Assembly: GCA_031216755.1 (NCBI GenBank)
Contig: JARUHG010000001.1
Span: 1 to 64,000 of the forward strand
Reading direction: 5' to 3'
Source: Lysobacter arvi
GTDB taxonomy: Bacteria > Pseudomonadota > Gammaproteobacteria > Xanthomonadales > Xanthomonadaceae
DNA: 64,000 nucleotides
Shown here one piece after another: positions 54,444 to 63,630 of this stretch. Every line of letters starts with the position of its first letter. Position 1 is the first letter of the stretch. Position numbers and translations under genes: made by a program. Below the pieces are notes generated by a model. That model ran no database searches. It was not told where the DNA came from and saw only the letters and a list, made by a program, of their open reading frames with translations.

Positions 54444-54449
54444 AGGGTA
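54444..54449 (-). promoter_or_regulatory. Possible -10 of the ECF sigma gene
   Basis: Minus-strand TACCCT lies 7 nt before the ATG at 54436, nearly the leaderless geometry seen elsewhere. Weak match, no -35 recognised. Confidence 0.3.
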
Positions 54450-54616
54450 CGGGGTGAGGGCGCCGGCGGGAAGTCGCACGTCGCGAGCCCGCAGCCGGCG
54501 AGCGCCCGGATCGAGAGGTTCATATTCAGACGAACGGGTCGCAGTTCCGGAAGGGGTTGAGCACGCGGGCGAATTGCCGCGTTATCCTGCTCCGTCCGCC
54601 CAGGGGTTCTTCCGCT

Positions 54617-57526
54617 GTGTCCACTCGTCCCAGGCCCAAGGCCGTGAGAATCGTCGACGCCCGCAGCGGGCGCGACGTGCTCGCGGACACGCTGCAGGAA
54701 GCCCTGCCGCCCGGGTCGGAGGTCGCCGTGCTGTGGCGCGACGGGTACGGCGGCGTGGCCGGTTCGGCGTCGCCCGGGGCCAGTTCGTCGCTCGCGCATC
54801 GGGCCGAATCGCTCCTCACCCGCGACCCGCTCACCGTCCATTCCCAGCGCATCGAGGCCAGCTGGACCACCTCCGAAGGCGTGCGCGTGGGCCTGGCGGC
54901 GCAGCTGCCGTCCGCGCTGTCGGCCGAAACGCGGGAGATGTGGCTGGCGCTGGCACGCATCGTCATCGGTGCGCACCTGGTCGCGCTGCGCACGCTGGCG
55001 CGGGCCGAGTCGCTGGAGAAGTCCGAACGCCTGCAGCAGGCGTTGTTCGAGATCGCCGACCTGGCCGGTTCGGACCTGGAACTGGCCGACATGCTTCGCC
55101 GGATCCACACCGTCGTGGCCGGCCTGATGTACGCGGCCAACCTGTACATCGTGCTGTACGACGACGTGCGCGATTCGATGCGCTTCCTGTACTTCGCCGA
55201 CCAGCGCGACACCTACGTCGCCGACCCGGAGCGCGACATTCCCGTCGACGAGATGCCCAACAGCGTGACGGTCGCGCTGCTGCGCCATGGCGAACCGCTG
55301 CAGGGTCCGTCGGCGGCGATCCGCGAACGCCTGGGCGTGCCGCGCGACATCCAGCACGGCCCGGACAGCGAAGACTGGCTCGGCGTGCCGATGCGCCGGG
55401 ACGACCGCATCTGCGGCGCGATCGTCGTGCAAAGCTACGACCGCCCGGACGTCTACGGCGAAGAGGAACGCGCGCTGCTCGCGTTCGTCGCCCAGCACAT
55501 CCTCACCGCGCTGGACCGTTTCCATGCGCGCGAGGAACTCGAGCGCCGCGTCGAGGAACGCACGCAGGCGCTGCAACTGAGCAACCGCGACCTGCAGGCC
55601 GAGATCATCGAGCGCCAGCGCGCCGAACGCCTGCAGCGTGCGTTGTTCCGCATCGCCGAGCTGTCGATCACCTCCGAGACGCTGGAGCGTTTCTACACGC
55701 AGGTGCACGACGTCGTCAGCGACCTGCTGTACGCGCGCAACTTCTACATCGCGCTGCTGACCGAAGACGGCGAGCGGCTGGAATTCCCGTATTCGATCGA
55801 CGAACGCGACGCCGTGCGCGAGATGCGCAAGCTGACGTCGGGCCTGACGGAGTACGTCATCGCGCGCGGCCGTCCGCTGCTGGCCGATCGCAAGCGCATC
55901 GCCGCGCTCGAAGCGCAGGGGCTGGTGCGCAGCCGCGGTTCGCTCGCGCACTGCTGGCTCGGCGTGCCGCTGTTCCGCAACGAGTCGGTGGTCGGCGTGA
56001 TCACGGTGCAGAGCTATTCGCCGGCGATCAACTTCAGCGTGCGCGACCAGGAATTGCTGACCTTCGTCGCGCACCACATTTCCATCGGCCTGGCGCGCAA
56101 GCAGTCGCAGGACCGCCTCGTCGCCGCGCATGCGGAGCTCGAGCAACGCGTGGAATCGCGCACGCGCGAGCTGGCGCAGGCCAACGCGGAACTGCTGTCG
56201 CAGATCGGCGAGCGCCTTCGCGTGGAGCAGCAGCTCACGCACCAGGCCACGCACGACGCCCTGACCGGACTGCCGAACCGCAGCCAGCTGCTCGACCGCC
56301 TCTCGCACGCCATCGCGCGCGCGCAGAGCGACTCGCAGCGCACCTTCGCGGTGCTGTTCCTCGATCTGGACCGCTTCAAGCTGGTCAACGATTCGGTGGG
56401 GCATTCGGCGGGCGACGAGCTGCTGATCGAGACCGGCCGGCGGATCGTCGACGCCGTGCGCATCGGCGACACCGTCGCGCGACTGGGCGGCGACGAGTAC
56501 GCGATCCTGATCGAGGACATCGACGGGCCGCAGGTCGCCGAGGAACTCGCACAGCGCGTGCTGCGCGCGCTCGGCGAACCGTGCTGGATCGCCGGCCGCG
56601 AAGTGTTTCCGTCGGCGAGCCTGGGCATCGCGCTGTGGCATCCGCGCTATCGCACCGGCGCGGAACTGCTGCGCGACGCGGACGCGGCGATGTATCGCGC
56701 CAAGTCGTCCGGCCGCGATCGCTGCGCCGTGTTCGACGAGGCGATGCGCGAGGAGGCCGTGCGCATCCTCGACCTGGAAGCGGACCTGCGCCGCGCGATC
56801 AACGGCGACGGTTTCGTCGCGTTCTACCAGCCCATCGTGCGCCTGGACGACCAGCGCGTGATCGGCCATGAAGCGCTGCTGCGCTGGCGTCACGAACGCC
56901 GCGGGCTGCTCACGCCCAGCGAGTTCATCGGCGTGGGCGAGGACAGCGGGCTGATCGAGGAAGTGGACTGGATCCTGTACCGGCAGGTGATGGACGAACT
57001 CGCGCGCGGCGGCGAAGGCTACATCTCGGTGAACGTCTCGCCGCGGCATTTCCGTTCGTCCGACTTCGCCGACCGCCTGCTGCGCATGATCGACCAGGCC
57101 GGCGCGGACCCGCATCGCCTGCGCATCGAGATCACCGAAGTCGCGCTGCTCGACGACGTGCCGCGCGCGTTGCGCATGCTGCGTACGTTGCGCAGCCATG
57201 GCGTGCTCGCGCAGCTGGACGACTTCGGCACCGGCTTCTCGGCCCTGTCGTACCTGCATCGTTTCCCGATCGAGTGCCTGAAGATCGACCAGAGCTTCGT
57301 GTCGGGCCTGGTGGGCGACACGCAGCCGGAAAGCGTCGCGGTGGTGCGAGCGATCCAGGCGCTGGCCGGCACGCTGGGCATCCACACCATCGGCGAGGGC
57401 GTGGAGAACGAAGCCCAGCGCGCGACGCTGCGCGAGCTGGGCTGCACCTACGGCCAGGGCTATCTGTTCGGCTATCCGGCCGAGCGCCTGCGCGCGGCGC
57501 CGCTGAAGGTCGCCGTCACCGGCTGA
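54617..57526 (+). CDS. GAF-GAF-GGDEF-EAL c-di-GMP signalling protein
   Basis: A 969-aa soluble protein. Two GAF domains (roughly 150-310 and 350-515) are separated by coiled-coil linkers (REELERRVEERTQALQLS and HAELEQRVESRTRELAQ). The GGDEF domain has GGDEY at 624-628 instead of GGDEF/GGEEF, with an intact inhibitory RxxD at 615-618. The EAL domain has E752-A-L, VNVSPRHF, IEITEVALL, DDFGTGFSAL, KIDQSFV and GEGVEN, so phosphodiesterase activity is likely. GTG 54617 with AGGGG upstream is preferred to a TTG at 54557. It diverges from the ECF sigma gene. Confidence 0.93.
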   Translation: MSTRPRPKAVRIVDARSGRDVLADTLQEALPPGSEVAVLWRDGYGGVAGSASPGASSSLAHRAESLLTRDPLTVHSQRIEASWTTSEGVRVGLAAQLPSALSAETREMWLALARIVIGAHLVALRTLARAESLEKSERLQQALFEIADLAGSDLELADMLRRIHTVVAGLMYAANLYIVLYDDVRDSMRFLYFADQRDTYVADPERDIPVDEMPNSVTVALLRHGEPLQGPSAAIRERLGVPRDIQHGPDSEDWLGVPMRRDDRICGAIVVQSYDRPDVYGEEERALLAFVAQHILTALDRFHAREELERRVEERTQALQLSNRDLQAEIIERQRAERLQRALFRIAELSITSETLERFYTQVHDVVSDLLYARNFYIALLTEDGERLEFPYSIDERDAVREMRKLTSGLTEYVIARGRPLLADRKRIAALEAQGLVRSRGSLAHCWLGVPLFRNESVVGVITVQSYSPAINFSVRDQELLTFVAHHISIGLARKQSQDRLVAAHAELEQRVESRTRELAQANAELLSQIGERLRVEQQLTHQATHDALTGLPNRSQLLDRLSHAIARAQSDSQRTFAVLFLDLDRFKLVNDSVGHSAGDELLIETGRRIVDAVRIGDTVARLGGDEYAILIEDIDGPQVAEELAQRVLRALGEPCWIAGREVFPSASLGIALWHPRYRTGAELLRDADAAMYRAKSSGRDRCAVFDEAMREEAVRILDLEADLRRAINGDGFVAFYQPIVRLDDQRVIGHEALLRWRHERRGLLTPSEFIGVGEDSGLIEEVDWILYRQVMDELARGGEGYISVNVSPRHFRSSDFADRLLRMIDQAGADPHRLRIEITEVALLDDVPRALRMLRTLRSHGVLAQLDDFGTGFSALSYLHRFPIECLKIDQSFVSGLVGDTQPESVAVVRAIQALAGTLGIHTIGEGVENEAQRATLRELGCTYGQGYLFGYPAERLRAAPLKVAVTG

Positions 57527-57552
57527 TTCCGCGCGGCGTTCGTTCGTCGCGC

Positions 57553-59292
57553 CTATCGACGAACCCCGACCCGTTCGTCCGACCCCGCCTGCTGTCGTGC
57601 GGCATCCATCAGCTGGATCATCTCCGCGCGTTCGCCGCGCGGGTCGTCGCCACGTGCGCCGCGCGCGGTGGCGATCATCGCGTCCCAGCCCCAGCCGTCC
57701 ATGCGTTCGCCGCCGCGCAACGCGTCGGCGAAGCCGGCCACGGCGCTGGCGAAACGCAGCGATTCGCCCGGCGTGCGCGTGAGTTGCGAGGCGAGGATCG
57801 GCGCTTCGATCAGCCTGCTGGTGTCCTGGGCGGGAAGCTTGTAGCGCAGGCGCAAATGCGCGAGTTCGTTGCCGATCGCCAGGTCGGGTTTCACCACGTT
57901 CGCACCGCCGTACCGCAACGGCGCGATGCGTTGCGCGGACGATCCGGCCGGCGTGATTTCGTACAGCGCCGTGACCTGGTGGCCCGCGCCGATGTCGCCG
58001 GCGTCGACCTTGTCGTTGGCGAAATCCTCGCGCTGCAGCAGGCGGTTCTCGTAGCCGATCAGGCGGTACTCGGCGACGTGCGCCGGGTTGAACTCGACCT
58101 GGATCTTCACGTCGCGCGCGATGGTCAGCAACGTGCCGCCCATCTGCTGCACCAGCACCTTGCGTGCCTCGCGGACGCTGTCGATGTAGGCATGGTTGCC
58201 GTCGCCGACATCGGCCAGCCGTTCGGACAACGCGTCGTTGTAGTTGCCCGTGCCGAAACCGAGCGTCGTCAGCGCGATGCCGCTCTTTCGCTGGTCGGCG
58301 ACCAGCGTTTCCAGCGCGTTCCGGTCGACCGTGCCGACATTGAAATCGCCGTCGGTGGCGAGGATGACGCGATTGGCGCCGCCTTCGACGAAGGCCTGCC
58401 TGGCCATCGCGTACGCGAGCGCGATGCCTTCGCCGCCGTTCGTGCTCCCGCCGGCCTCGAGGCGGTCGAGCGCGGCGAGGATCTCGCCATGGCGATCGCC
58501 CGGCGTCGGCGGAAGCACCAGGCCCGCGCTGCCGGCGTAGACGACCATCGACACGCGATCCTGCGCGCGCAACTGCGGCACGAGCTGGCGAAGCGCCTGC
58601 TTCACCAGCGGTAGCTTGTCCGGCTCGCCCATCGAGCCGGACGTGTCGATGAGGAACACCAGATTGGCCGGCGCGAGGTGGGCCTTCGGCACGTCGTAGC
58701 CCTTGATGCCGATCATCAGCACCTGGCGTTGCGGATTCCAAGGCGCGGGCGCCAGCTCGGTGGTCACGCGGAACGGCGTTTCGCGCGAGGCCGGCGCGGG
58801 ATGGCCGTAGTCGAAGTAGTTGATGAACTCCTCGGCACGGACCGCGTCGCTCGGCGGCCGTTCGCCGTCGTTCAACATGCGGCGCACGTTGGCGTAGCTG
58901 CCGGTGTCCACGTCGATCGAGAACGTCGACACGGGTTGTTCGGATGCGCGCTGGACCGGATTGTCCGTGCGTTCGGCGTACTTCTCCGTGTTGGCCGGCC
59001 GCGTCGGCGCCATGCGCATCAGCATGCCCGGCGGAGGCGGCGCGGCCGGTGCAGGCGCGACTTCGCGCGCATAGGCGTCCTGGATCCGGTTCCCGGTGAC
59101 TTGGATGCGGTCGAGCGTCGTGGAAGCGGCAGCGTCGGACGCGCTCTTGGCCTGTATGCGTGCGACGTTCTCCTGTTCGGCGCGCTCGCGTGCGGCGGCC
59201 TGTTCGACGGGTTCGGACGTGCTGCGGCAACCGGCGAGCGCCGCGATCACGGCGGCGCACAGCAGGGTGGACACGGGGGCGGTGCGGGTCAT
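57553..59292 (-). CDS. VWA-domain lipoprotein with TonB-box-like motif
   Basis: A 579-aa lipoprotein (lipobox LAGC, C22). Residues 58-70 read TTLDRIQVTGNRI, a TonB-box-like motif. A VWA-associated N-terminal domain follows (STFSIDVDTGSYANVRRMLNDG..VRAEEFINYF), then the VWA domain with a complete MIDAS: D216-x-S218-x-S220, T284 and D314. A C-terminal DUF3520-type domain (VKIQVEFNPAHVAEYRLIGYENR) ends the protein. Metal-dependent protein binding at the envelope is likely; partner unknown. It converges with the GGDEF-EAL gene. Confidence 0.9.
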   Translation of the reverse strand: MTRTAPVSTLLCAAVIAALAGCRSTSEPVEQAAARERAEQENVARIQAKSASDAAASTTLDRIQVTGNRIQDAYAREVAPAPAAPPPPGMLMRMAPTRPANTEKYAERTDNPVQRASEQPVSTFSIDVDTGSYANVRRMLNDGERPPSDAVRAEEFINYFDYGHPAPASRETPFRVTTELAPAPWNPQRQVLMIGIKGYDVPKAHLAPANLVFLIDTSGSMGEPDKLPLVKQALRQLVPQLRAQDRVSMVVYAGSAGLVLPPTPGDRHGEILAALDRLEAGGSTNGGEGIALAYAMARQAFVEGGANRVILATDGDFNVGTVDRNALETLVADQRKSGIALTTLGFGTGNYNDALSERLADVGDGNHAYIDSVREARKVLVQQMGGTLLTIARDVKIQVEFNPAHVAEYRLIGYENRLLQREDFANDKVDAGDIGAGHQVTALYEITPAGSSAQRIAPLRYGGANVVKPDLAIGNELAHLRLRYKLPAQDTSRLIEAPILASQLTRTPGESLRFASAVAGFADALRGGERMDGWGWDAMIATARGARGDDPRGERAEMIQLMDAARQQAGSDERVGVRR

Positions 59293-59358
59293 CGGCGAAC
59301 TCCAGTGGTGGGTCGCCGTGGCAAACGCGCATCGGTGCGAAACGGGGTTGAGGCCGGC

Positions 59359-60828
59359 TCAGCCGACCGGATCGCGGATCACCAGCAGCCGCTGCTCGGT
59401 CATGTCGTCCATCGCGTAGCGGACGCCCTCGCGGCCGAGCCCGGACTGCTTCACGCCGCCATAGGGCATGTTGTCGACGCGGAAACTCGGCACGTCGCCG
59501 ACGATGACGCCGCCGACTTCCAGGCGGTCCCAGGCGCGCATCGCGTGTTCCAGCCGTCCGGTGAACACGCCGGCCTGCAGGCCGAAGTCGCTGTCGTTGA
59601 CGCGGTCCAGCGCCTGCTCGAAGTCGTCGAACGGCTCGATCAGCGCGACCGGCGCGAAGGCTTCCTTGCGGTAGAGGTCGGACCCGTGCGGCACGTTCTC
59701 CAGCAACGTGGCCGGGACCATGTTGCCTTCGCGCTCGCCGCCGGCGAGCCGCTTGGCGCCGCCCTTGCGCGCGGCGGCAATCCACGCCTCGATGCGCTGC
59801 GCCGCCTTCTCGTCGATCATCGGGCCGATGAAGGTGGATTCCTCGCGCGGGTCGCCCATGCGCAGTTGCGCCACTGCGGCCTTGAGCTTCTTGCGCAGGC
59901 GCTCGTACACCGCCGTATGCGCGTAGATCCGCTGCACGCTGATGCAGCTCTGGCCGCTCTGGTAATACGCGCCGAACACCAGCCGTTCGACGACGTGGTC
60001 CAGCGATGCGCCCGGGTCGTCGTCGACGATGCAGGCGGCGTTGCCGCCAAGTTCCAGCGTCACCTTCTTGCGCCCGGCGCGCGCCTTCAGGTCCCAGCCC
60101 ACGAGGCCGCCGGTGAAACTCAGCAGCGCGACACGCTCGTCCTCGACCAGCTGCGCGGCATCCTCGTTGCTGCACGCGAGGATCGAGAACGCGCCTTTCG
60201 GGAGGTCCGTTTCGGCGAGGATCTCGCCGATGATCAGCGCGCCGATCGGCGTCTTTTCCGAAGGCTTCAGCACGAACGGGCAACCCGCGGCGATGGCCGG
60301 CGCGACTTTGTGCGCGACCAGGTTCAGCGGGAAGTTGAACGGCGTGATGAAGCCGCACAGTCCGACCGGCACGCGCTTGACCATGCCGCGATAGCCACGC
60401 GTTCGGGGCGAGATCTGCAGTTCGACGACCTCGCCGCCGGAGCGCGTGGCTTCACCGGCGGCGATGCGGAACGTGTCGATCAGCCGCGTCACCTCGCCGC
60501 GCGCGTCGCGGATCGGCTTGCCGGCTTCGATGCACAACGCCAGCGCGAGCTCGTCGAAGCGCTCGGTGAAACGCCGCACGCAATGTTCGAGTACGTCGCG
60601 TCGGGCGTCGGGCGGGAAGGCCGCCATCGCATCGCGCGCCTGGTAGCCGGCGACGATCGCCTTGCGCACCGCGGCGCCATCGGCCAGCGCCACGCGCGTC
60701 GCGCGTGTTCCGCTGTATTTGTCGAGGACGTCCAGGTCCGTGTTGGCCGCGACCGGGCGATTGGCGAGGTAGTAGGGGTAGCTCGACTTCAACCCCTTGC
60801 CGGCGCGCTGCTTCCTGTTCTTGGCCAT
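59359..60828 (-). CDS. NAD(P)-dependent aldehyde dehydrogenase
   Basis: A 489-aa ALDH-superfamily enzyme: ITPFNFPLNLVAHKVAPAIAAG, KPSEKTPIGALIIGE, SFTGG, the catalytic Glu in LELGGNAA and the catalytic Cys in QSGQSCISVQRIY, then EAFAPVALIEPF and NMPYGGVKQSGLGREG. All catalytic residues are intact. It resembles glyceraldehyde-3-phosphate or lactaldehyde-type members; substrate unknown. A basic tail MAKNRKQRAGKG precedes the fold. An AGGAG ribosome site is present. Confidence 0.92.
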   Translation of the reverse strand: MAKNRKQRAGKGLKSSYPYYLANRPVAANTDLDVLDKYSGTRATRVALADGAAVRKAIVAGYQARDAMAAFPPDARRDVLEHCVRRFTERFDELALALCIEAGKPIRDARGEVTRLIDTFRIAAGEATRSGGEVVELQISPRTRGYRGMVKRVPVGLCGFITPFNFPLNLVAHKVAPAIAAGCPFVLKPSEKTPIGALIIGEILAETDLPKGAFSILACSNEDAAQLVEDERVALLSFTGGLVGWDLKARAGRKKVTLELGGNAACIVDDDPGASLDHVVERLVFGAYYQSGQSCISVQRIYAHTAVYERLRKKLKAAVAQLRMGDPREESTFIGPMIDEKAAQRIEAWIAAARKGGAKRLAGGEREGNMVPATLLENVPHGSDLYRKEAFAPVALIEPFDDFEQALDRVNDSDFGLQAGVFTGRLEHAMRAWDRLEVGGVIVGDVPSFRVDNMPYGGVKQSGLGREGVRYAMDDMTEQRLLVIRDPVG

Positions 60829-60885
60829 GGCGGACTCCTGGAACGAAGACGCAAGGGTAGGCCAGCTGGCGTTACGCGTGGGTCC

Positions 60886-62247
60886 TCACGCGTCGCCGTC
60901 GTGCGACGCTACGCGCAGTGCGAGTTCGCCATCGGAAAGCCGCGCGGACAAACGGTCGCCCGGTGCCGCGTCGAGCACGCTGCGCACGACGCGTCCGTCC
61001 TCGTGCCGCAGGATGGAATAGCCGCGCGCGACGGTGGCCAGCGGGCTCACCGCTTCCAGCGAGCGCGCCAGCCCGCGCAGGTGCAGCGCCTCCTTCGAGA
61101 GCCGTCGCACGATGGCCGACTGCGGTCGCTGGGCTAGCGCGGCCAGGCGCTCGCGCAGGCGGACGATGCGCCGCTGCGGATGCGCCGCGCGCAACACCGC
61201 GTCGGCGTGTCGCAGATGCGCGCGTTCGCGTTCGATGCGCCGTTTCCAGGCGGCGTCGAGACGGCGCAGCGCGTCGGCCTGGCGGCGGCACAGCATGTCC
61301 AGCCGCGCGCGCGGGCGCAGGGCGTTGAGGCGGAGCGCGGCGCGATCGGCGCGTTGCATGGCCTGGCGCAGGCGCTGCAGTTGCAGGTTGCGAAGGCGCG
61401 CATCCAGCACGCGCAGGCGATGCAGCAGGTCCTCGCGATTGGGCACCAGCAGTTCGGCGGCGACCGACGGCGTCGGCGCGCGGACGTCAGCGGCGAAATC
61501 GCTGAGGCTGAAGTCGGTCTCGTGGCCCACTGCGGAGACGATGGGCACGGGCGATGCGGCGATCGCACGCGCCAGCCGCTCGTCGTTGAACGCCCACAGG
61601 TCTTCCAGCGAGCCGCCGCCGCGCGCGAGCACGATCACGTCGTAACGCTGCGCGGCGATGGCCTTGAGCAGCATCGCGGTGATCAGCGACGCCGCGCCTT
61701 CGCCCTGGACCGGCACGGGGAGGACATCGGCCTGCACCAGCGGGAAGCGCCGCGACAGCACGCTCAGGACGTCGCGCACCGCCGCGCCGCTGGGCGAGGT
61801 GATCACGCCGATCCGGCGCACGAAACATGGCAGCGGGCGCTTGCGTTCCGCATCGAACAGGCCCTCGGCGGCGAGCTTGGCCTTGAGCTCCTCGAAGGCG
61901 CGGCGCAGGGCGCCTTCGCCGGCTTCCTCAAGGTGGTCGAAGACCATCTGGTACTCGCCGCGCGCCTCGTACAGCGTGAGCCGTCCGCGGCCCAGCACGC
62001 GCAGGCCCTCGCGCGGGGTGAAGCGCAGCCAGCTGCTCTTGGGACGGAACATCGCGCACCGCACCTGCGCGCGCGCGTCCTTGATCGTGAAGTACAGGTG
62101 CCCGGACGACGGGCGCGAGACGTTGCCCAGTTCGCCCTCGACCCAGATCGAGGGAAAGGCGCCTTCCAGCAGGTCGCGCGCCAGCGTGTTCAGCTGGCTT
62201 GGCGTGAGCACCGTATCGGGGCGGCTGGCGTCGGCGAAGGAAGGCAT
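60886..62247 (-). CDS. xseA: Exodeoxyribonuclease VII large subunit
   Basis: A 453-aa nuclease subunit. The N-terminal OB fold has [32 protein letters not shown]; the core has [40 protein letters not shown] and the [27 protein letters not shown] signature; a coiled-coil domain and a C-terminal ARGYSIL..DGRVV block follow. ATG 62247 gives the family start near LTPSQLN. It diverges from ispG. Confidence 0.96.
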   Translation of the reverse strand: MPSFADASRPDTVLTPSQLNTLARDLLEGAFPSIWVEGELGNVSRPSSGHLYFTIKDARAQVRCAMFRPKSSWLRFTPREGLRVLGRGRLTLYEARGEYQMVFDHLEEAGEGALRRAFEELKAKLAAEGLFDAERKRPLPCFVRRIGVITSPSGAAVRDVLSVLSRRFPLVQADVLPVPVQGEGAASLITAMLLKAIAAQRYDVIVLARGGGSLEDLWAFNDERLARAIAASPVPIVSAVGHETDFSLSDFAADVRAPTPSVAAELLVPNREDLLHRLRVLDARLRNLQLQRLRQAMQRADRAALRLNALRPRARLDMLCRRQADALRRLDAAWKRRIERERAHLRHADAVLRAAHPQRRIVRLRERLAALAQRPQSAIVRRLSKEALHLRGLARSLEAVSPLATVARGYSILRHEDGRVVRSVLDAAPGDRLSARLSDGELALRVASHDGDA

Positions 62248-62343
62248 GGCGGGGCCGTTCGATGGCCGGCCACGGTACCGCAGGCGGGGGCGCGGGTCAC
62301 GTGATCGGCCACGTGAAGGCGGCGGTCGCCGCGGGCGGTGGCC

Positions 62344-62349
62344 TACAAT
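62344..62349 (+). promoter_or_regulatory. -10-like element of ispG, leaderless type
   Basis: TACAAT followed by 6 nt and the ispG ATG at 62356. No Shine-Dalgarno and no good -35. It lies in the 108-bp region divergent from xseA. Confidence 0.55.
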
Positions 62350-62355
62350 AGGCGC

Positions 62356-63630
62356 ATGAATTCGCATGCCCAGGCGCCCTGCGCGCATCCCGGTTTCGGC
62401 CCATTGCCGCGTCGCCTGACGACCGCGGTGAAGATCGGCGGCGTCGACGTCGGCGGCGGCCATCCGGTCGTCGTGCAGTCGATGACCAACACCGACACGG
62501 CCGACGTCGCCTCCACCACGAAGCAGGTCGCCGAACTCTGGCGCGCGGGCTCGGAGATGGTGCGCGTCACCGTCAACACGCCCGAAGCCGCGGCCGCCGT
62601 GCCGCGCATCGTCGACAAGCTGGCGATGATGGGCGTCAACGTGCCGATCATCGGCGACTTCCACTACAACGGGCACCAGCTGCTCACCGCCGAGCCGGCC
62701 TGTGCCGAGGCGCTGGCGAAGTACCGCATCAACCCGGGCAACGTCGGGTTCGGCAAGAAGAAGGACAGCCAGTTCGCGACGCTGATCGAGCTGGCGATCC
62801 GCTACGACAAGCCGGTGCGCATCGGTGCGAACTGGGGATCGCTCGACCAGGCGCTCGCCGCGCAGCTGATGGACGAAAACCACGCGCTGGCCGAGCCGCG
62901 CGAAGCCGCCGAAGTGCTGCGCGAGGCCTTGATCCGCTCGGCGCTGGATTCGGCCGCGCGCGCCGAGGAACTGGGCCTGCCCGCTGACCGGATCGTGCTC
63001 AGCGCGAAGGTCAGCGGCGTGCAGGAGCTGATCGCCGTGTATCGCGAGCTCGCGCGCCGCGGCAAGTACGCGTTGCACCTGGGCCTCACCGAAGCCGGCA
63101 TCGGCAGCAAGGGCATCGTCGCCTCCAGCGCCGCGCTGGGCGTTCTGCTGCAGGAAGGCATCGGCGACACGATCCGCATCTCGCTCACGCCCGAGCCGGG
63201 GCAGTCGCGCACGAACGAGGTCGTCGTCGCGCAGGAGCTGCTGCAGACGATGGGGCTGCGCGCGTTCACGCCGATGGTCACCGCGTGCCCCGGCTGCGGC
63301 CGCACCACGAGCACCTTCTTCCAGGAGCTGGCCAAGACCGTGCAGGAGCACGTGCGCGCGAAGATGCCGGAGTGGAAGGTGACGCATCCGGGCGCGGAGA
63401 ACCTCACGCTCGCGGTGATGGGCTGCGTCGTGAACGGCCCCGGCGAATCGCGCCACGCGAACATCGGCATTTCGCTGCCGGGGACGGGCGAAGCGCCGTC
63501 CGCGCCGGTGTTCGAGGATGGCGAGAAGACCGTGACGCTGCGCGGCGAGAACATCGCGCACGAGTTCGTGGCGCTGATCGACCGGTACGTCGAGCGCAAG
63601 TTCGGGGCCGACGCGGCGCGTGGCGGCTGA
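62356..63630 (+). CDS. ispG: (E)-4-hydroxy-3-methylbut-2-enyl-diphosphate synthase
   Basis: Iron-sulfur enzyme of the non-mevalonate isoprenoid pathway that reduces MEcPP to HMBPP. The 424-aa protein has [12 protein letters not shown], the [4Fe-4S] cysteines in [10 protein letters not shown] and [23 protein letters not shown]. The frame extends six codons upstream, but ATG 62356 fits the leaderless signal. The following PAP2 gene overlaps its end by 11 bases. Confidence 0.97.
   Translation: MNSHAQAPCAHPGFGPLPRRLTTAVKIGGVDVGGGHPVVVQSMTNTDTADVASTTKQVAELWRAGSEMVRVTVNTPEAAAAVPRIVDKLAMMGVNVPIIGDFHYNGHQLLTAEPACAEALAKYRINPGNVGFGKKKDSQFATLIELAIRYDKPVRIGANWGSLDQALAAQLMDENHALAEPREAAEVLREALIRSALDSAARAEELGLPADRIVLSAKVSGVQELIAVYRELARRGKYALHLGLTEAGIGSKGIVASSAALGVLLQEGIGDTIRISLTPEPGQSRTNEVVVAQELLQTMGLRAFTPMVTACPGCGRTTSTFFQELAKTVQEHVRAKMPEWKVTHPGAENLTLAVMGCVVNGPGESRHANIGISLPGTGEAPSAPVFEDGEKTVTLRGENIAHEFVALIDRYVERKFGADAARGG

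Noticed and set aside
54557-54616. TTG start of the GGDEF-EAL gene
   Set aside because: The 20 extra residues look non-homologous; GTG 54617 has AGGGG at suitable distance.
53882-60358. A 6.4-kb stop-free frame on the minus strand (2158 codons)
   Set aside because: It is the antisense shadow of high-GC genes with strong third-position bias. Only its last 184 codons, the ECF sigma factor, look like protein; the rest is Arg/Ala/Gly-rich without domains and overlaps well-supported genes.
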